64,000 nt of DNA from Altererythrobacter sp. H2 (GTDB lineage: Bacteria > Pseudomonadota > Alphaproteobacteria > Sphingomonadales > Sphingomonadaceae), in the NCBI RefSeq assembly GCF_035319885.1, contig NZ_CP141285.1, positions 1,922,001 to 1,986,000 on the forward strand, written 5' to 3'. Under the pieces are notes generated by a model. That model made no database searches. It was given only the letters and a program-made list of their open reading frames with translations, and was not told the origin of the DNA. Positions 1 through 8,698 of the stretch are shown piece after piece. Every line of letters starts with the position of its first letter. The first letter of the stretch is position 1. A program made the translations under genes and the position numbers.

Positions 1-111
1 GTGCTGGGCAATCTGGTTGGCGGGCTGACGTTCACCGGGCTGATGCTCTATTCGACCCACTACCGCACTTCGCCCAAGCGCAATGCGGCGGAGTTGAAGA
101 TTGCCGCCTGA
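1..111 (+). CDS. formate/nitrite transporter family protein, C-terminal end (partial)
   Basis: An open frame enters from the left edge and stops with TGA at 109-111, giving 36 codons. It contains GNLVGG followed by a hydrophobic stretch and a basic, polar tail, which is how FNT-family channels (NirC/FocA) end after the last membrane helix. The following phosphatase-kinase and nirBD genes fit a nitrite importer feeding assimilation. Only the tail is visible, so the substrate (nitrite versus formate) rests on context. Confidence 0.72.
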   Translation: MLGNLVGGLTFTGLMLYSTHYRTSPKRNAAELKIAA

Positions 112-166
112 ACGGGCTGAACCTGTGGGGGCGGCGCAAGGCAATGCGCCGCTCGAAAGGCTCACC

Positions 167-1894
167 GTGACGGTGGGGCAATATTCCTGTGCCGGGGCCA
201 AGCTGGCCAATCAGGATTTTTACGGCTGCATCCTCCCCGATGGCGATCTGCTCATCTACAAGGGCATGGCCTTTGTGGTGGCCGACGGGATCAGCACCAG
301 TCGCCGCGGGCGCGAGGCGGCGGAAACGGCGGTGGCGGGCTTTCTCACCGATTACTATGCCACCCCCGATGCCTGGTCGCCCCAGACCAGCGCCCAGCGG
401 GTGATTGCAGCGATCAACAGCTGGATGCACGGCCAGAACGCCGCGCTCGGCGGAATGGCTGCCGGTTACGCCGACAGTGACCGGGCGCGTGAGGCCGAGG
501 GTCTCATCACCACCTTTACCGCGCTGATCCTGCGCGATGCCGCCGCGCACATCCTGCATCTGGGTGACGGGGTGGCAGCGCGGGTGAACGCGGGCGGCCT
601 CGAACGGCTGACCGAGGCGCACCGTGTGCCCGCTGGTGGCGGCACGCATCTGCTCGCCCGCGCCTTGGGCATGGGCCGCCATGTCGAGATCGATCACAGC
701 CGCATCTTCGTCCAGCCTGGCGATATCCTGCTGCTGGCGACTGACGGGCTTGGCGACGGCCTGACAGACCGCGAGATTGCGCAGATCGTCCACGCCAACC
801 CGGATATGAGCGCTGCCGCCCGCCAGATGTGCGAGGCTGCACTGGCGGCAGGGGCCGAGGACAACCTCACCGTGCAGCTGGTGCAGGTGGACAGCGTTCG
901 TCAGGGCGCGGCGGATGATCTGCTCGCGGCCGAAGCCCGGCTGCCCGATCCGCCGGAATGGCAGGCCGGGCTGGACTGCGATGGCTACACCCTGCTGCGC
1001 CCGCTCCATATCGGTGGCCGCAGCCACGTATGGCTCGCCCGCGACAATTCCACCGGGGCTGCGGCGGCGATCAAGCGGCTCTCGGCCGAACGCGCGGGCG
1101 ATCCGCAGGCGCGCAGCGAGCTGCTGCTGGAGGAATGGGCGCTTGGCCGGGTGCGCAGCCCGCACGTGCTGAGCGTCCCGCCGCGCGCCCGCCCGCGCCG
1201 GTTCCTTTATGCTGTCAGCGGCTATTGCAATGGCATCACGCTGGAACAATGGCAGCGCGATCACCCCCGCGCTGATATTGCTGCTGTGCGCGCAATCATC
1301 ACTCAGGTGGCGCGCGGGCTGTATGCGCTGCACCGCCGCCAGATCATCCACCGCGATCTGCGCCCGGCCAATGTGATGATCGATGCCAATGGCACGGCGA
1401 ACATCATTGATCTGGGGTCGGCCCGGATTGATGGCATGACCGAACACGCGCCGAGGGCGGGCGAGGATGCCTTTGCCGGAACCCTGCAATTTTCCGCACC
1501 CGAACTCTATCGCGGCCTGCCCGCCAGCGAGCAGAGCGACCTCTATTCGCTCGCCGCGATGGCCTATTTCCTGCTGACCGGGCACCTGCCTTATGGCCCG
1601 CGCGCGGGCGCGGCTGACACCCTGTCGCGCCAGCGCCGCATGCGGTATGTGCCGGTCGCGACATATCGCGATGACGTGCCTGACTGGGCCGATGCCGCCA
1701 TTGCCCATGCGCTGCACGTGGAACCGCATCTGCGTTACCAGCACGTCAGCGCCTTTGTGCATGATCTCAGCGTCCCCAACACCGCGCTGACCCATCCCCA
1801 GCCTGCGCCGCTTCTGATTCGCAATCCGGTTGTGCTGTGGCAAGTGGTCAGCGCAGTGCTGGCGGCGGCGCTGATGATCGCGCTGATCCGGTGA
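167..1894 (+). CDS. bifunctional PP2C-type phosphatase / Ser-Thr kinase-like protein of nitrate assimilation clusters
   Basis: About 575 residues. The first ~250 residues look like a PP2C phosphatase, with metal-binding VADGIS near residue 39, LATDGLGDGL near 190 and EDNLTVQLV near 235. The second half is a protein-kinase fold with AAIKRLS (ATP lysine), HRDLRPANV and NIIDLGSARIDG. The usual HRDLK lysine is Arg and the DFG is DLG, so kinase activity may be weakened. A single hydrophobic segment at the extreme C-terminus could anchor it to the membrane. GTG at 167 is chosen because AAAGG lies 6 nt upstream and family similarity begins there; TTG 101 and GTG 125 are alternatives. Such fusions are commonly found beside nirBD and nitrate transporters; their targets are poorly known. 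Confidence 0.85.
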   Translation: MTVGQYSCAGAKLANQDFYGCILPDGDLLIYKGMAFVVADGISTSRRGREAAETAVAGFLTDYYATPDAWSPQTSAQRVIAAINSWMHGQNAALGGMAAGYADSDRAREAEGLITTFTALILRDAAAHILHLGDGVAARVNAGGLERLTEAHRVPAGGGTHLLARALGMGRHVEIDHSRIFVQPGDILLLATDGLGDGLTDREIAQIVHANPDMSAAARQMCEAALAAGAEDNLTVQLVQVDSVRQGAADDLLAAEARLPDPPEWQAGLDCDGYTLLRPLHIGGRSHVWLARDNSTGAAAAIKRLSAERAGDPQARSELLLEEWALGRVRSPHVLSVPPRARPRRFLYAVSGYCNGITLEQWQRDHPRADIAAVRAIITQVARGLYALHRRQIIHRDLRPANVMIDANGTANIIDLGSARIDGMTEHAPRAGEDAFAGTLQFSAPELYRGLPASEQSDLYSLAAMAYFLLTGHLPYGPRAGAADTLSRQRRMRYVPVATYRDDVPDWADAAIAHALHVEPHLRYQHVSAFVHDLSVPNTALTHPQPAPLLIRNPVVLWQVVSAVLAAALMIALIR

Positions 1895-1958
1895 TTATGC
1901 TGCAATGCAAAAAGGAGGTTGGCAAGCCGGTGCGACTCAGGTAGTTTCCAACTCGTCA

Positions 1959-1978
1959 GCGTTCCAACGAAGGAACGC
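1959..1978 (+). promoter_or_regulatory. ANTAR-type leader hairpin with A1/G4 hexaloop upstream of nirB
   Basis: GCGTTCC (1959-1965) pairs perfectly with GGAACGC (1972-1978) around the six-base loop AACGAA, which has A at position 1 and G at position 4. That is the signature of RNA hairpins bound by ANTAR antiterminators such as NasT/NasR. A weaker outer stem, GGTTGG near 1917-1922 with CCAACT near 1948-1953, could be part of the first hairpin. An intrinsic terminator follows and precedes nirB, as expected for antitermination control by nitrate or nitrite. Confidence 0.6.
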
Positions 1979-2018
1979 GCCTGACCTTACCTTCTCCCCA
2001 TCACAACGTGGCAATGGC

Positions 2019-2053
2019 GCCGCCGGTCTTTCGGATGACCTGGCGGCTTTTTT
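2019..2053 (+). terminator. intrinsic terminator in the nirB leader
   Basis: GCCGCC GGTC (2019-2028) pairs with GACC T GGCGGC (2037-2047; the T is bulged) around loop TTTCGGAT, followed immediately by six T residues (2048-2053). It lies 30 bp before the nirB start and downstream of the A1/G4 hexaloop hairpin, so it probably attenuates nirB rather than simply ending the kinase gene. Confidence 0.75.
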
Positions 2054-2083
2054 GCGTGCGTTGTCGGCACAGGATCACAGCGC

Positions 2084-4594
2084 ATGAACGCGATTTTTCC
2101 CTTTCCCGATACGCCCGGCAGCCGCGAAAAGCTGGTGGTGATCGGCAATGGCATGGCCGGGTGCCGCACGGTTGAAGAGGTGCTGGCCCGCGCGCCCGGC
2201 CGGTTCGACATCACGATCATCGGGGCCGAACCGCGGGTCAATTACAACCGCATCATGCTGTCACCCGTGCTGGCGGGCGAGAAGGCGTTTGACGACATCA
2301 TCATCAATGGCCCGCAGTGGTATGCGGACAATGCCATCGCGCTCATCAGCGGTGATCCGGCAGAGATGATCGACCGCGAGGCGCACACTGTCGTCACGCG
2401 TGGGGGCTTGGTGCTGCCGTATGACAGGCTGGTAATCGCCACCGGCTCTGATCCCTTCATCATCCCGGTGCCGGGGCATGATCTGGTCGGCGTCGTCACC
2501 TTCCGCGATCTGGATGATGTGGACCGCATGATCGCCGCTGCCGAAGCGGGCGAGACCGAAGGCAGCAACGCCGCTGTGGTCATCGGCGGGGGCCTCTTGG
2601 GGCTGGAGGCAGCGCACGGTCTTGCCCTGCGCGGAATGCAGGTGACCGTGGTGCACCTGATGTCCACCCTGATGGAGCGTCAGCTGGATGAAGCGGCCGG
2701 ATGGCTGCTGCGGCAGGAACTCGAACGGCGCGGGCACACCATTCTTACGAGCGCCAACACCAAGGCGATCCTTGGCGCGGCGGGCCGGGTGGCAGGCATC
2801 GTGCTGGAGGACGGCACCCGCATCCGCGCCGACCTGGTGGTGATGGCGGCCGGGATCAAGCCTTCCGTGGTGCTGGCGAAAGCGGCGGGCCTTGCCTGCG
2901 AGCGCGGCATTGTCGTGGATGATCACATGGTCACCAGCGATCCCGCGATCCTCGCCGTGGGCGAATGCGTGCAGCATCGCGGGGCGTGCTATGGTCTGGT
3001 CGCTCCAATCTGGGAGATGTGCCGGGCGCTGGCCGACTGCCTCACCGGCGTCGGCAGCGGGCGCGGCTTTGAAGGCTCGGTCACCTCAACGAAGCTCAAG
3101 GTTTCCGGCATCGATGTTTTCTCTGCGGGCGATTTTTCGGGCGGCGAGGGGAGCGAGGATGTGGTGATGCGCGATGCGGCGCATGGCATCTACAAACGGC
3201 TCGTTATCAAGGACAACCGGCTGATCGGCGCAGTGCTTTATGGCGATACGGCGGACGGCAACTGGTATTTCGATCTTCTGCGCCGGCAAGAGGACATCGC
3301 CGCCATCCGCCAGTCGCTGATCTTCGGGCAGGCCTATGCCGCAGGCGGCGCGGGCGGCGATCCCCATGCCGCTGTCGCAGCGCTCTCCGATGATGCCGAG
3401 GTGTGCGGCTGCAATGGCGTCTCCAAGGGCGCCGTCATCAGCGCAATCAACGAAGGCGCGCACAGCGTCGCTGCCCTCCGTTCGACTTGCAAGGCTTCGG
3501 CGAGCTGTGGATCGTGCACCAACATCGTCGAAAGCCTGCTCGCACTGACGCTCGGCGCTGAGGTCGAAGCCGGACCTAAAACCCTGTGCGGCTGCACCAG
3601 CTTCACCCATGATGACGTGCGCCGCCTGATCCTTGAGCGTAATCTCAAATCAATCCCGCAGGTGATGCAGGAGCTGCACTGGTCCACCCCCGAAGGCTGT
3701 GCATCCTGCCGCCCGGCGCTCAATTACTACCTGCTGTGCGCCTGGCCGGGCGAATATGCGGATGACGAGACCAGCCGCTTCGTCAACGAACGGCTCCACG
3801 CCAATATCCAGAAGGATGGCACATATTCCGTCGTCCCGCGCATGTGGGGCGGCATAACCTCTCCGCGCGAATTGCGGGCGATTGCCGACGTGGTGGAAAA
3901 ATACAACGCGCCGATGGTGAAGGTCACCGGCGGCCAGCGGCTCGATATCTTCGGCATCAGGAAAGAGGATCTGCCCGCCGTCTGGGCCGACCTGAACGCC
4001 GCAGGGATGGTATCGGGCCACGCCTATGGCAAGGCGCTGCGCACAGTGAAGACCTGCGTGGGCAGCGAATGGTGTCGGTTCGGCACGCAGGATTCGACCG
4101 GGCTCGGCGTCAAGATCGAACAGGCCACCTGGGGCAGTTACATGCCGCACAAGTTCAAGATCGCCGTCAGCGGCTGCCCGCGCAACTGTGCCGAGGCGAC
4201 AATCAAGGACTTCGGCATCGTCTGTGTCGACAGCGGCTATGAACTCCATGTCGGCGGCAATGGCGGGATCAAGGTGCGGGTCACCGATCTTTTGTGCAAG
4301 GTCGAGACCGAAGCCGAGGCGATGGAGCACTGCCTCGCCTTTATCCAGCTCTACCGCGAGGAAGCGCACTATCTCGAACGCACCGCGCCTTGGATCGAAC
4401 GCAAGGGGCTGGAATGGCTGAAAGCGCAGCTGTTCACTGATCCTGACCGCATCAGCAGGCTGGCTGCGCGGTTCCGGCTGTCGCAGAAATATTGGCAGAT
4501 CGACCCCTGGGCAGGCCGCGCGGCCGGAGCGCATCGCGATCTGCACCAGAACCTCGCCGAAGTCCGCCCGCTTGCTTTGGAGAAGGCGCAATGA
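2084..4594 (+). CDS. nirB: assimilatory nitrite reductase [NAD(P)H], large subunit
   Basis: Reduces nitrite to ammonium in the cytoplasm with NAD(P)H. At 836 residues it has the normal NirB layout: FAD-binding GNGMAG at residues 21-26, a second dinucleotide site VVIGGGLLGLEAA near 165, and a BFD-like [2Fe-2S] region with clustered Cys (CGCNG near 443, CKASASCGSC near 467). The siroheme/[4Fe-4S] half carries C658, C664, C698 and C702 (TCVGSEWC and SGCPRNC). The ATG at 2084 follows the attenuator leader. Its stop overlaps the nirD start (ATGA), so the two are translationally coupled. Confidence 0.96.
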   Translation: MNAIFPFPDTPGSREKLVVIGNGMAGCRTVEEVLARAPGRFDITIIGAEPRVNYNRIMLSPVLAGEKAFDDIIINGPQWYADNAIALISGDPAEMIDREAHTVVTRGGLVLPYDRLVIATGSDPFIIPVPGHDLVGVVTFRDLDDVDRMIAAAEAGETEGSNAAVVIGGGLLGLEAAHGLALRGMQVTVVHLMSTLMERQLDEAAGWLLRQELERRGHTILTSANTKAILGAAGRVAGIVLEDGTRIRADLVVMAAGIKPSVVLAKAAGLACERGIVVDDHMVTSDPAILAVGECVQHRGACYGLVAPIWEMCRALADCLTGVGSGRGFEGSVTSTKLKVSGIDVFSAGDFSGGEGSEDVVMRDAAHGIYKRLVIKDNRLIGAVLYGDTADGNWYFDLLRRQEDIAAIRQSLIFGQAYAAGGAGGDPHAAVAALSDDAEVCGCNGVSKGAVISAINEGAHSVAALRSTCKASASCGSCTNIVESLLALTLGAEVEAGPKTLCGCTSFTHDDVRRLILERNLKSIPQVMQELHWSTPEGCASCRPALNYYLLCAWPGEYADDETSRFVNERLHANIQKDGTYSVVPRMWGGITSPRELRAIADVVEKYNAPMVKVTGGQRLDIFGIRKEDLPAVWADLNAAGMVSGHAYGKALRTVKTCVGSEWCRFGTQDSTGLGVKIEQATWGSYMPHKFKIAVSGCPRNCAEATIKDFGIVCVDSGYELHVGGNGGIKVRVTDLLCKVETEAEAMEHCLAFIQLYREEAHYLERTAPWIERKGLEWLKAQLFTDPDRISRLAARFRLSQKYWQIDPWAGRAAGAHRDLHQNLAEVRPLALEKAQ

Positions 4595-4980
4595 ACAGCG
4601 ATACTGTGGGCCAATGGCTCGATATCGGCCCCGTCACCCAGATCAAGGCTGGCACTGGGCGCACGCTTCCCGTGCTGGGAGGCGAGGAAATCGCGGTGTT
4701 CCTCACCACCCGCGGGGAATATTTCGCGCTTGTCAACAAATGCCCACACAAGCATGGGCCCTTGAGCGAGGGACTGGTTCACGGCGACAGCGTCACCTGC
4801 CCGCTGCACAACTGGCGCATCTCGCTTCGCACGGGCGAGGCGCTGGGGGATGATCGCGGCTGCACGCCGACGATCCCCTTGAAAGTGGAGAGCGGGCGCC
4901 TGTTCCTGCTGCGCGAAGCGGTGCTGGCGCCGCGCCGTCAGGCTGAGGCAGGCACGTGCGCCTTGGATACCGCCGCATGA
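4591..4980 (+). CDS. nirD: nitrite reductase [NAD(P)H], small subunit (Rieske-like)
   Basis: A 129-residue partner of NirB. It is a Rieske-fold protein with both ligand pairs present (C51/H53 in CPHKHGPL and C70/H73 in CPLHNW), so this copy can probably hold a [2Fe-2S] cluster, unlike NirD versions that lack the ligands. It overlaps nirB at the start and cobA at the end by ATGA junctions, so nirB-nirD-cobA is one translational unit. Confidence 0.95.
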   Translation: MNSDTVGQWLDIGPVTQIKAGTGRTLPVLGGEEIAVFLTTRGEYFALVNKCPHKHGPLSEGLVHGDSVTCPLHNWRISLRTGEALGDDRGCTPTIPLKVESGRLFLLREAVLAPRRQAEAGTCALDTAA

Positions 4981-5807
4981 TCGTGCCGGGCGAGGTGTGG
5001 CTGGTGGGCGCTGGCCCAGGCGATCCCGATCTGCTGACGGTCAAGGCGGCGCGCCTGATCGCATCGGCCAGCGTGGTGTTCCACGATGCGCTGGTAGGCC
5101 CCGGCGTGCTCGATCTGATCCCAGCGGGCGTGCGCCGGGTGTCGGTGGGCAAGCGGTCAGGCCGCCATTCCAAACCTCAGGAAGCGATCGACGCGCTGCT
5201 GGTCGCCGCCGCGCTGGCGGGCGAGCGGGTGGTGCGGTTGAAGGGCGGCGATCCCGCCATCTTCGGGCGGGCAGCAGAAGAGCTCACCGCCTGCCGGGCC
5301 GCAGGCGTGCGGACGCACATCTGCCCCGGTGTGACCGCCGCCAGCGCGGCGGCCGCCAGCCTTGGCACGTCGTTGACCCTGCGCGGGCTGGCCCGGCGCC
5401 TGACCTTCGTAACCGCCCATGCGCGCGGCACCGAACCGCTCGATCTCGATTGGAGCGCGCTCGCCGATCCTGCCGCGACCCTGGCGATCTACATGGGCAA
5501 AGCGGCAGCCCCGCTGGTCGCCCGCGAATTGCAGCGCGCTGGCCTAGATTGCGATACGCCGGTGGCGATGGTCGAAAACGCCAGCCTGCCGGAGGAACGG
5601 ATCTTCACCACCTGCCTCGAACTGCTGCCGCTCGCCGCACGGACTGCGCTGGGGGATGGTCCGGCGCTGATTCTGGTGGGAGCCGCGATGTCGCTTGCGC
5701 GCGCACCTGCTGCACAGGACAACCGAATCGAAGGAACCGCAGTCTGCGTCCCGGCAGAGCGCCTTGCGAGAGGGGCTATGCCTCTCGCCGGAACGCGCAC
5801 CAGCTGA
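4977..5807 (+). CDS. cobA: uroporphyrinogen-III C-methyltransferase
   Basis: Uses two SAM molecules to convert uroporphyrinogen III to precorrin-2, the route to the siroheme cofactor of NirB. Family motifs are VGAGPGDPDLLTVKA at the N-terminus, GRHSKPQ, RLKGGDPAIFGRAAEE and CPGVTAASAAAAS, in the order expected for SUMT. The predicted 276-residue length fits a stand-alone CobA without the CysG oxidase/ferrochelatase domain. The ATG at 4977 overlaps the nirD stop. The gene ends at 5807, converging on the next - strand operon. Confidence 0.93.
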   Translation: MIVPGEVWLVGAGPGDPDLLTVKAARLIASASVVFHDALVGPGVLDLIPAGVRRVSVGKRSGRHSKPQEAIDALLVAAALAGERVVRLKGGDPAIFGRAAEELTACRAAGVRTHICPGVTAASAAAASLGTSLTLRGLARRLTFVTAHARGTEPLDLDWSALADPAATLAIYMGKAAAPLVARELQRAGLDCDTPVAMVENASLPEERIFTTCLELLPLAARTALGDGPALILVGAAMSLARAPAAQDNRIEGTAVCVPAERLARGAMPLAGTRTS

Positions 5808-6395
5808 ATTTCTGCGCGGCGCCCCACGGGGTGAGGTGTTCCTCGCGCCAGTCGCCCAGCAATGTGAACGCACTCCCGAGCGCAGCGGCAAGGCTTGCCG
5901 CATCGTGGCGCTGCACCGGCAGGCCGCTGCATTTTTCTGGCCCATCAGGCGCAAAGGTGGCGATGATGACGAGCGCATCGGACGCGGTTCCGGCCACCAG
6001 CGCACGGCGATAGGCGTCCCGCTGCTCCGGCTCTGTGAGAAGTGGAACACGGCCCGGTCATGCCACACCCCATAGCGGCGCGGCGGGTTCCAGCGGGTTA
6101 TGTCAGCGATCTCCCAGTGGACGCCCGCTGCCGCCTCTCCCAGTCGGGCCTGTGCCGCCGCCAGAGCCGGGGCGGCAATATCGACCACCGTCACATCGCG
6201 CCATCCACCCGCCAGCAGGGCATCAACGGGATTGGAGGCGCCCCCTCCGATATCGACGAAAGGGGCCCTGTGGGGCACATCAAAGCTTACCAGCGCGGCA
6301 AGCGAAGGGCGCGGTTCGCTCTGGAACCAGCTGACCTCGCCGGGTGCCTTGTCGGAATAGACCCGGTCCCAGTGCCGCTGGGGTTCTTCTGTCAT
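5776..6395 (-). pseudogene. class I SAM-dependent methyltransferase, frameshifted
   Basis: The first frame encodes a methyltransferase start (HWDRVY, then the SAM motif VDIGGGAS and VVDIAAPALAAA) through WHDRAVFHF, then degenerates. The expected remainder (LVIIATFAPDGPEKC, GDWREEH, FSWCAFRRE) is intact in another frame ending at 5776. Inserting one base near 6038-6042 restores a continuous protein of about 206 residues, so a single-base deletion or a sequencing error breaks the gene. It is the last gene of the chrA-sod unit, 9 bp after the SOD gene. The substrate is unknown; relatives are annotated as thiopurine-like methyltransferases. Confidence 0.8.
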
Positions 6396-6404
6396 CGTGC
6401 CCTC

Positions 6405-7133
6405 CTACGCCATCGCCGCCTGATACCGTGCCTCCACCACCTCCCAATCGAGGTTGGCCAGGAAGGAATCGACATATTTCGCTGCCGCCGCACCGTAGTC
6501 CATGTGAAAGCTGTGCTCATACATATCGAGCGCGATCAGCGGCGCGCCGGTAGCTGCACCATGCATGTGATCGAAGGCCCAGTAATTACGCAGCGACCGG
6601 GTGTGGCGGTTGTAGCTGAGGATGCACCAGCCCGATCCACCCGCGAGTGACATTGCGGTGCGGCGGAATTCGGCTTCCCATGCGGCGAAGCTGCCAAACC
6701 AGCCATCGAGCGCCTCGTAGATCGAGCCTGCCGGATTGCCGTTGCCGCCCAGCGCATCGAAGTAATATTCGTGCAGCACCACCGATCCGGCGCGGTGCAG
6801 TTCCTCGCGCTTCAGCCCGGCATAAGCAACCGGCGGAAAGTCGGGATCGGCCATGGCGGCGGCGAGGCGGGTCTCGATGGTGTTGAGCCCGCGCACTGAG
6901 CCCTGATAATTGTTCTCCCAGTGCGAGGTAATCAGCCGCTCGGACAGGCCGGTGAGCTTGGCGGGGTTGAACCGCAGCCGCTTCGGCGTGTGCTTGCCGG
7001 CAAAGGCAGCGGCACGGGAACCGGCTGCGGCAGGGTCTTGCGCCGCCGCTGCGCTTGCCGTTCCTGCCAGCGCGATACCCGTGGCCGAAAGGGCTGCTGT
7101 GCCGATGGCTTGCCTGCGTGTGATGATGCTCAT
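6405..7133 (-). CDS. Fe/Mn superoxide dismutase with twin-arginine signal (ChrC-like)
   Basis: 242 residues. The N-terminus carries TRRQAIG (residues 5-11), then a hydrophobic stretch ending in AGTASA, a typical Tat export signal; the enzyme probably acts in the periplasm. The four metal ligands of the Fe/Mn SOD family can be placed at H71 (SHWENNY), H121 (LHEYYFDAL), D203 and H207 (ALDMYEH). It sits 10 bp downstream of chrA, and SODs named ChrC occur in chromate resistance operons, so it may detoxify superoxide formed during chromate reduction. Metal preference cannot be read from the sequence. Confidence 0.9.
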   Translation of the reverse strand: MSIITRRQAIGTAALSATGIALAGTASAAAAQDPAAAGSRAAAFAGKHTPKRLRFNPAKLTGLSERLITSHWENNYQGSVRGLNTIETRLAAAMADPDFPPVAYAGLKREELHRAGSVVLHEYYFDALGGNGNPAGSIYEALDGWFGSFAAWEAEFRRTAMSLAGGSGWCILSYNRHTRSLRNYWAFDHMHGAATGAPLIALDMYEHSFHMDYGAAAAKYVDSFLANLDWEVVEARYQAAMA

Positions 7134-7143
7134 GTCGTCCTCC

Positions 7144-8478
7144 TCAGATTGCCAAGACCAGAACCATGCCGCCCAGCGCGGCGGCCATCAGAACCCGCAG
7201 CACTGACCATTTCAGCCCGAACACCATTGCGCAGGCGATTGCCGCCAGCACGCCTGCGCGCCATTCGAAGCTCGCCGGGTCCGGCCAATATAACCGCAGC
7301 GGGCCGAATTGGCGCTGGCCCACCTCAGCAAACAGCACATGCAGCGCAAACCATGCGGTCAGGTTGGCGATGACGCCCACAACCGCCGCCGTCACTGCTG
7401 CGAGCCCGCCCTTCAACCGCACGGCGTTACCCAGTCGGTCGATCCACGGCGCGAAGGCAAAGATCCACATGAAGCACGGCGCGAACGTCACCCACGTGGT
7501 CAGCCCCGCCCCCAGCAATCCCGCGACGAAAGGCGTGAACGGCTCCGGCGCACGGAAGGCCGCGAGGTAACCGACGAATTGTGTCACCAGGATCAGCGGC
7601 CCAGGCGTGGTTTCCGCAAGGCCCAGCCCATCGGCCATTTCGCCGGGTTTCAGCCACCCGAACCCCTGCACCGCTTCCTGCGCCATGTAGGCGAGCACTG
7701 CATAAGCCCCGCCAAAGGTGACGATGGCGAGCTGCGAGAAGAATGCGCCGATCTCCCACAGAACGTGTTCGCGGCCCAGCGTCAGCGCGATCAGCGCCAT
7801 TGGCGCAGCCCAGACCGCTCCCCAAAGGACGATCGACAGGATTGTGGTGCGCCACGGTCGTTCGGGTAAAGCACCGCCAGTTGTAGTGGGTTTCAGCGCC
7901 AACAGGTCAGGACGCCAGGCCGCAATTGCCATTCCAATCACCCCGGAACCCAAAACGATTAGCGGAAACGGCAGGTCGAATAGGAACAGCCCGATGAACG
8001 CGGCCACCGCCAGCGCACGCTTCAACACCGTATCCAGCGCACGTCCGGCAATTCGCAACAAGGCCTGCACCACAATCGCCAGCACCGCCGCTTTCACGCC
8101 GAGGAACAGTGCTTCGACCCATGCGAGATTGGCGGCAATGGCATACAGGACCGACAGCGCCAGAATGATGGCCGCGCCCGGAATGACGAACAGCAACCCC
8201 GCTGCCAGACCGCCGCGCCAGCCATGCAACCGCCAACCGATCCACGTGGCAAGCTGCTGCGCTTCGGGGCCCGGCAGCAGGTGACAGAAATTGAGCGCGT
8301 GGAGAAAATCTTCCTCCTCGACCCACTTGCGTTCATCCACCAGCTCGCGGTGCATCAGCGCAATCTGCCCAGCAGGCCCGCCAAAGCTGAGCAGGCCGAT
8401 GCGGGTGAACGCCCGGAGAAGTTCGGTGAAGGTGATAGGAGGGGTGAGAGCCAAGGACGCCAAGTGAACCTCGCACAA
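7144..8478 (-). CDS. chrA: chromate transporter, ChrA (CHR) family
   Basis: An inner-membrane anion exporter of about 440 residues made of two homologous halves, as in long-chain CHR proteins. Conserved features are LLSFGGPAGQIALMHRE and HLLPGPEAQQLATWIGW in the first half, and VTFGGAYAVLAYM with ETTPGPLILVTQFVGY in the second. There is no ATG near the N-terminus: TTG at 8478 opens the frame, and TTG at 8463 has GAGG 5 nt upstream, so the start is uncertain. It leads the - strand operon chrA, sod, methyltransferase. No chrB regulator is present nearby. Confidence 0.92.
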   Translation of the reverse strand: MCEVHLASLALTPPITFTELLRAFTRIGLLSFGGPAGQIALMHRELVDERKWVEEEDFLHALNFCHLLPGPEAQQLATWIGWRLHGWRGGLAAGLLFVIPGAAIILALSVLYAIAANLAWVEALFLGVKAAVLAIVVQALLRIAGRALDTVLKRALAVAAFIGLFLFDLPFPLIVLGSGVIGMAIAAWRPDLLALKPTTTGGALPERPWRTTILSIVLWGAVWAAPMALIALTLGREHVLWEIGAFFSQLAIVTFGGAYAVLAYMAQEAVQGFGWLKPGEMADGLGLAETTPGPLILVTQFVGYLAAFRAPEPFTPFVAGLLGAGLTTWVTFAPCFMWIFAFAPWIDRLGNAVRLKGGLAAVTAAVVGVIANLTAWFALHVLFAEVGQRQFGPLRLYWPDPASFEWRAGVLAAIACAMVFGLKWSVLRVLMAAALGGMVLVLAI

Positions 8479-8663
8479 TGCACCTTGCCAACAAGGACAA
8501 GGCTACGAGGCAACGCTTGGGCTTTTCTCAGCCTGAGCGGGAGGTTGCTTTGCCCCGCTGAACAACGGGATAACGGCTCAGACTCGCGAGATCAAGCGAT
8601 CTCATGGATATCTGGAATCCACCCCATTGCAGCCAACTGCACCTTTCCAGGCGCAACCCGAAA

Positions 8664-8689
8664 GCGGTCGACCAGGTGAGGTCGACCGC
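8664..8689. terminator. perfect 10-bp hairpin downstream of the integrase gene
   Basis: GCGGTCGACC (8664-8673) and GGTCGACCGC (8680-8689) form a perfect dyad with loop AGGTGA. It lies just beyond the stop of the - strand recombinase. On that strand only a short TTT follows, so termination would be weak; a role in recombination is also possible. The rest of 8479-8698 shows no gene. Confidence 0.4.
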
Positions 8690-8698
8690 CCGAAGGTG

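Noticed and set aside
32-1843. 603-codon open frame antisense to the phosphatase-kinase gene
   Set aside because: It is a high-GC shadow frame; the opposite strand carries clear PP2C and kinase motifs, while this one has none.
1905-2087. 60-codon open frame in the nirB leader
   Set aside because: It spans the hexaloop hairpin and terminator and has no conserved protein features; the RNA structures explain the region.
3650-4591. 313-codon open frame antisense to nirB
   Set aside because: nirB is intact and well supported; the antisense product shows no recognisable motif.
8479-8698. tRNA or att site next to the integrase
   Set aside because: No cloverleaf, T-arm sequence or terminal duplication could be found in this stretch.
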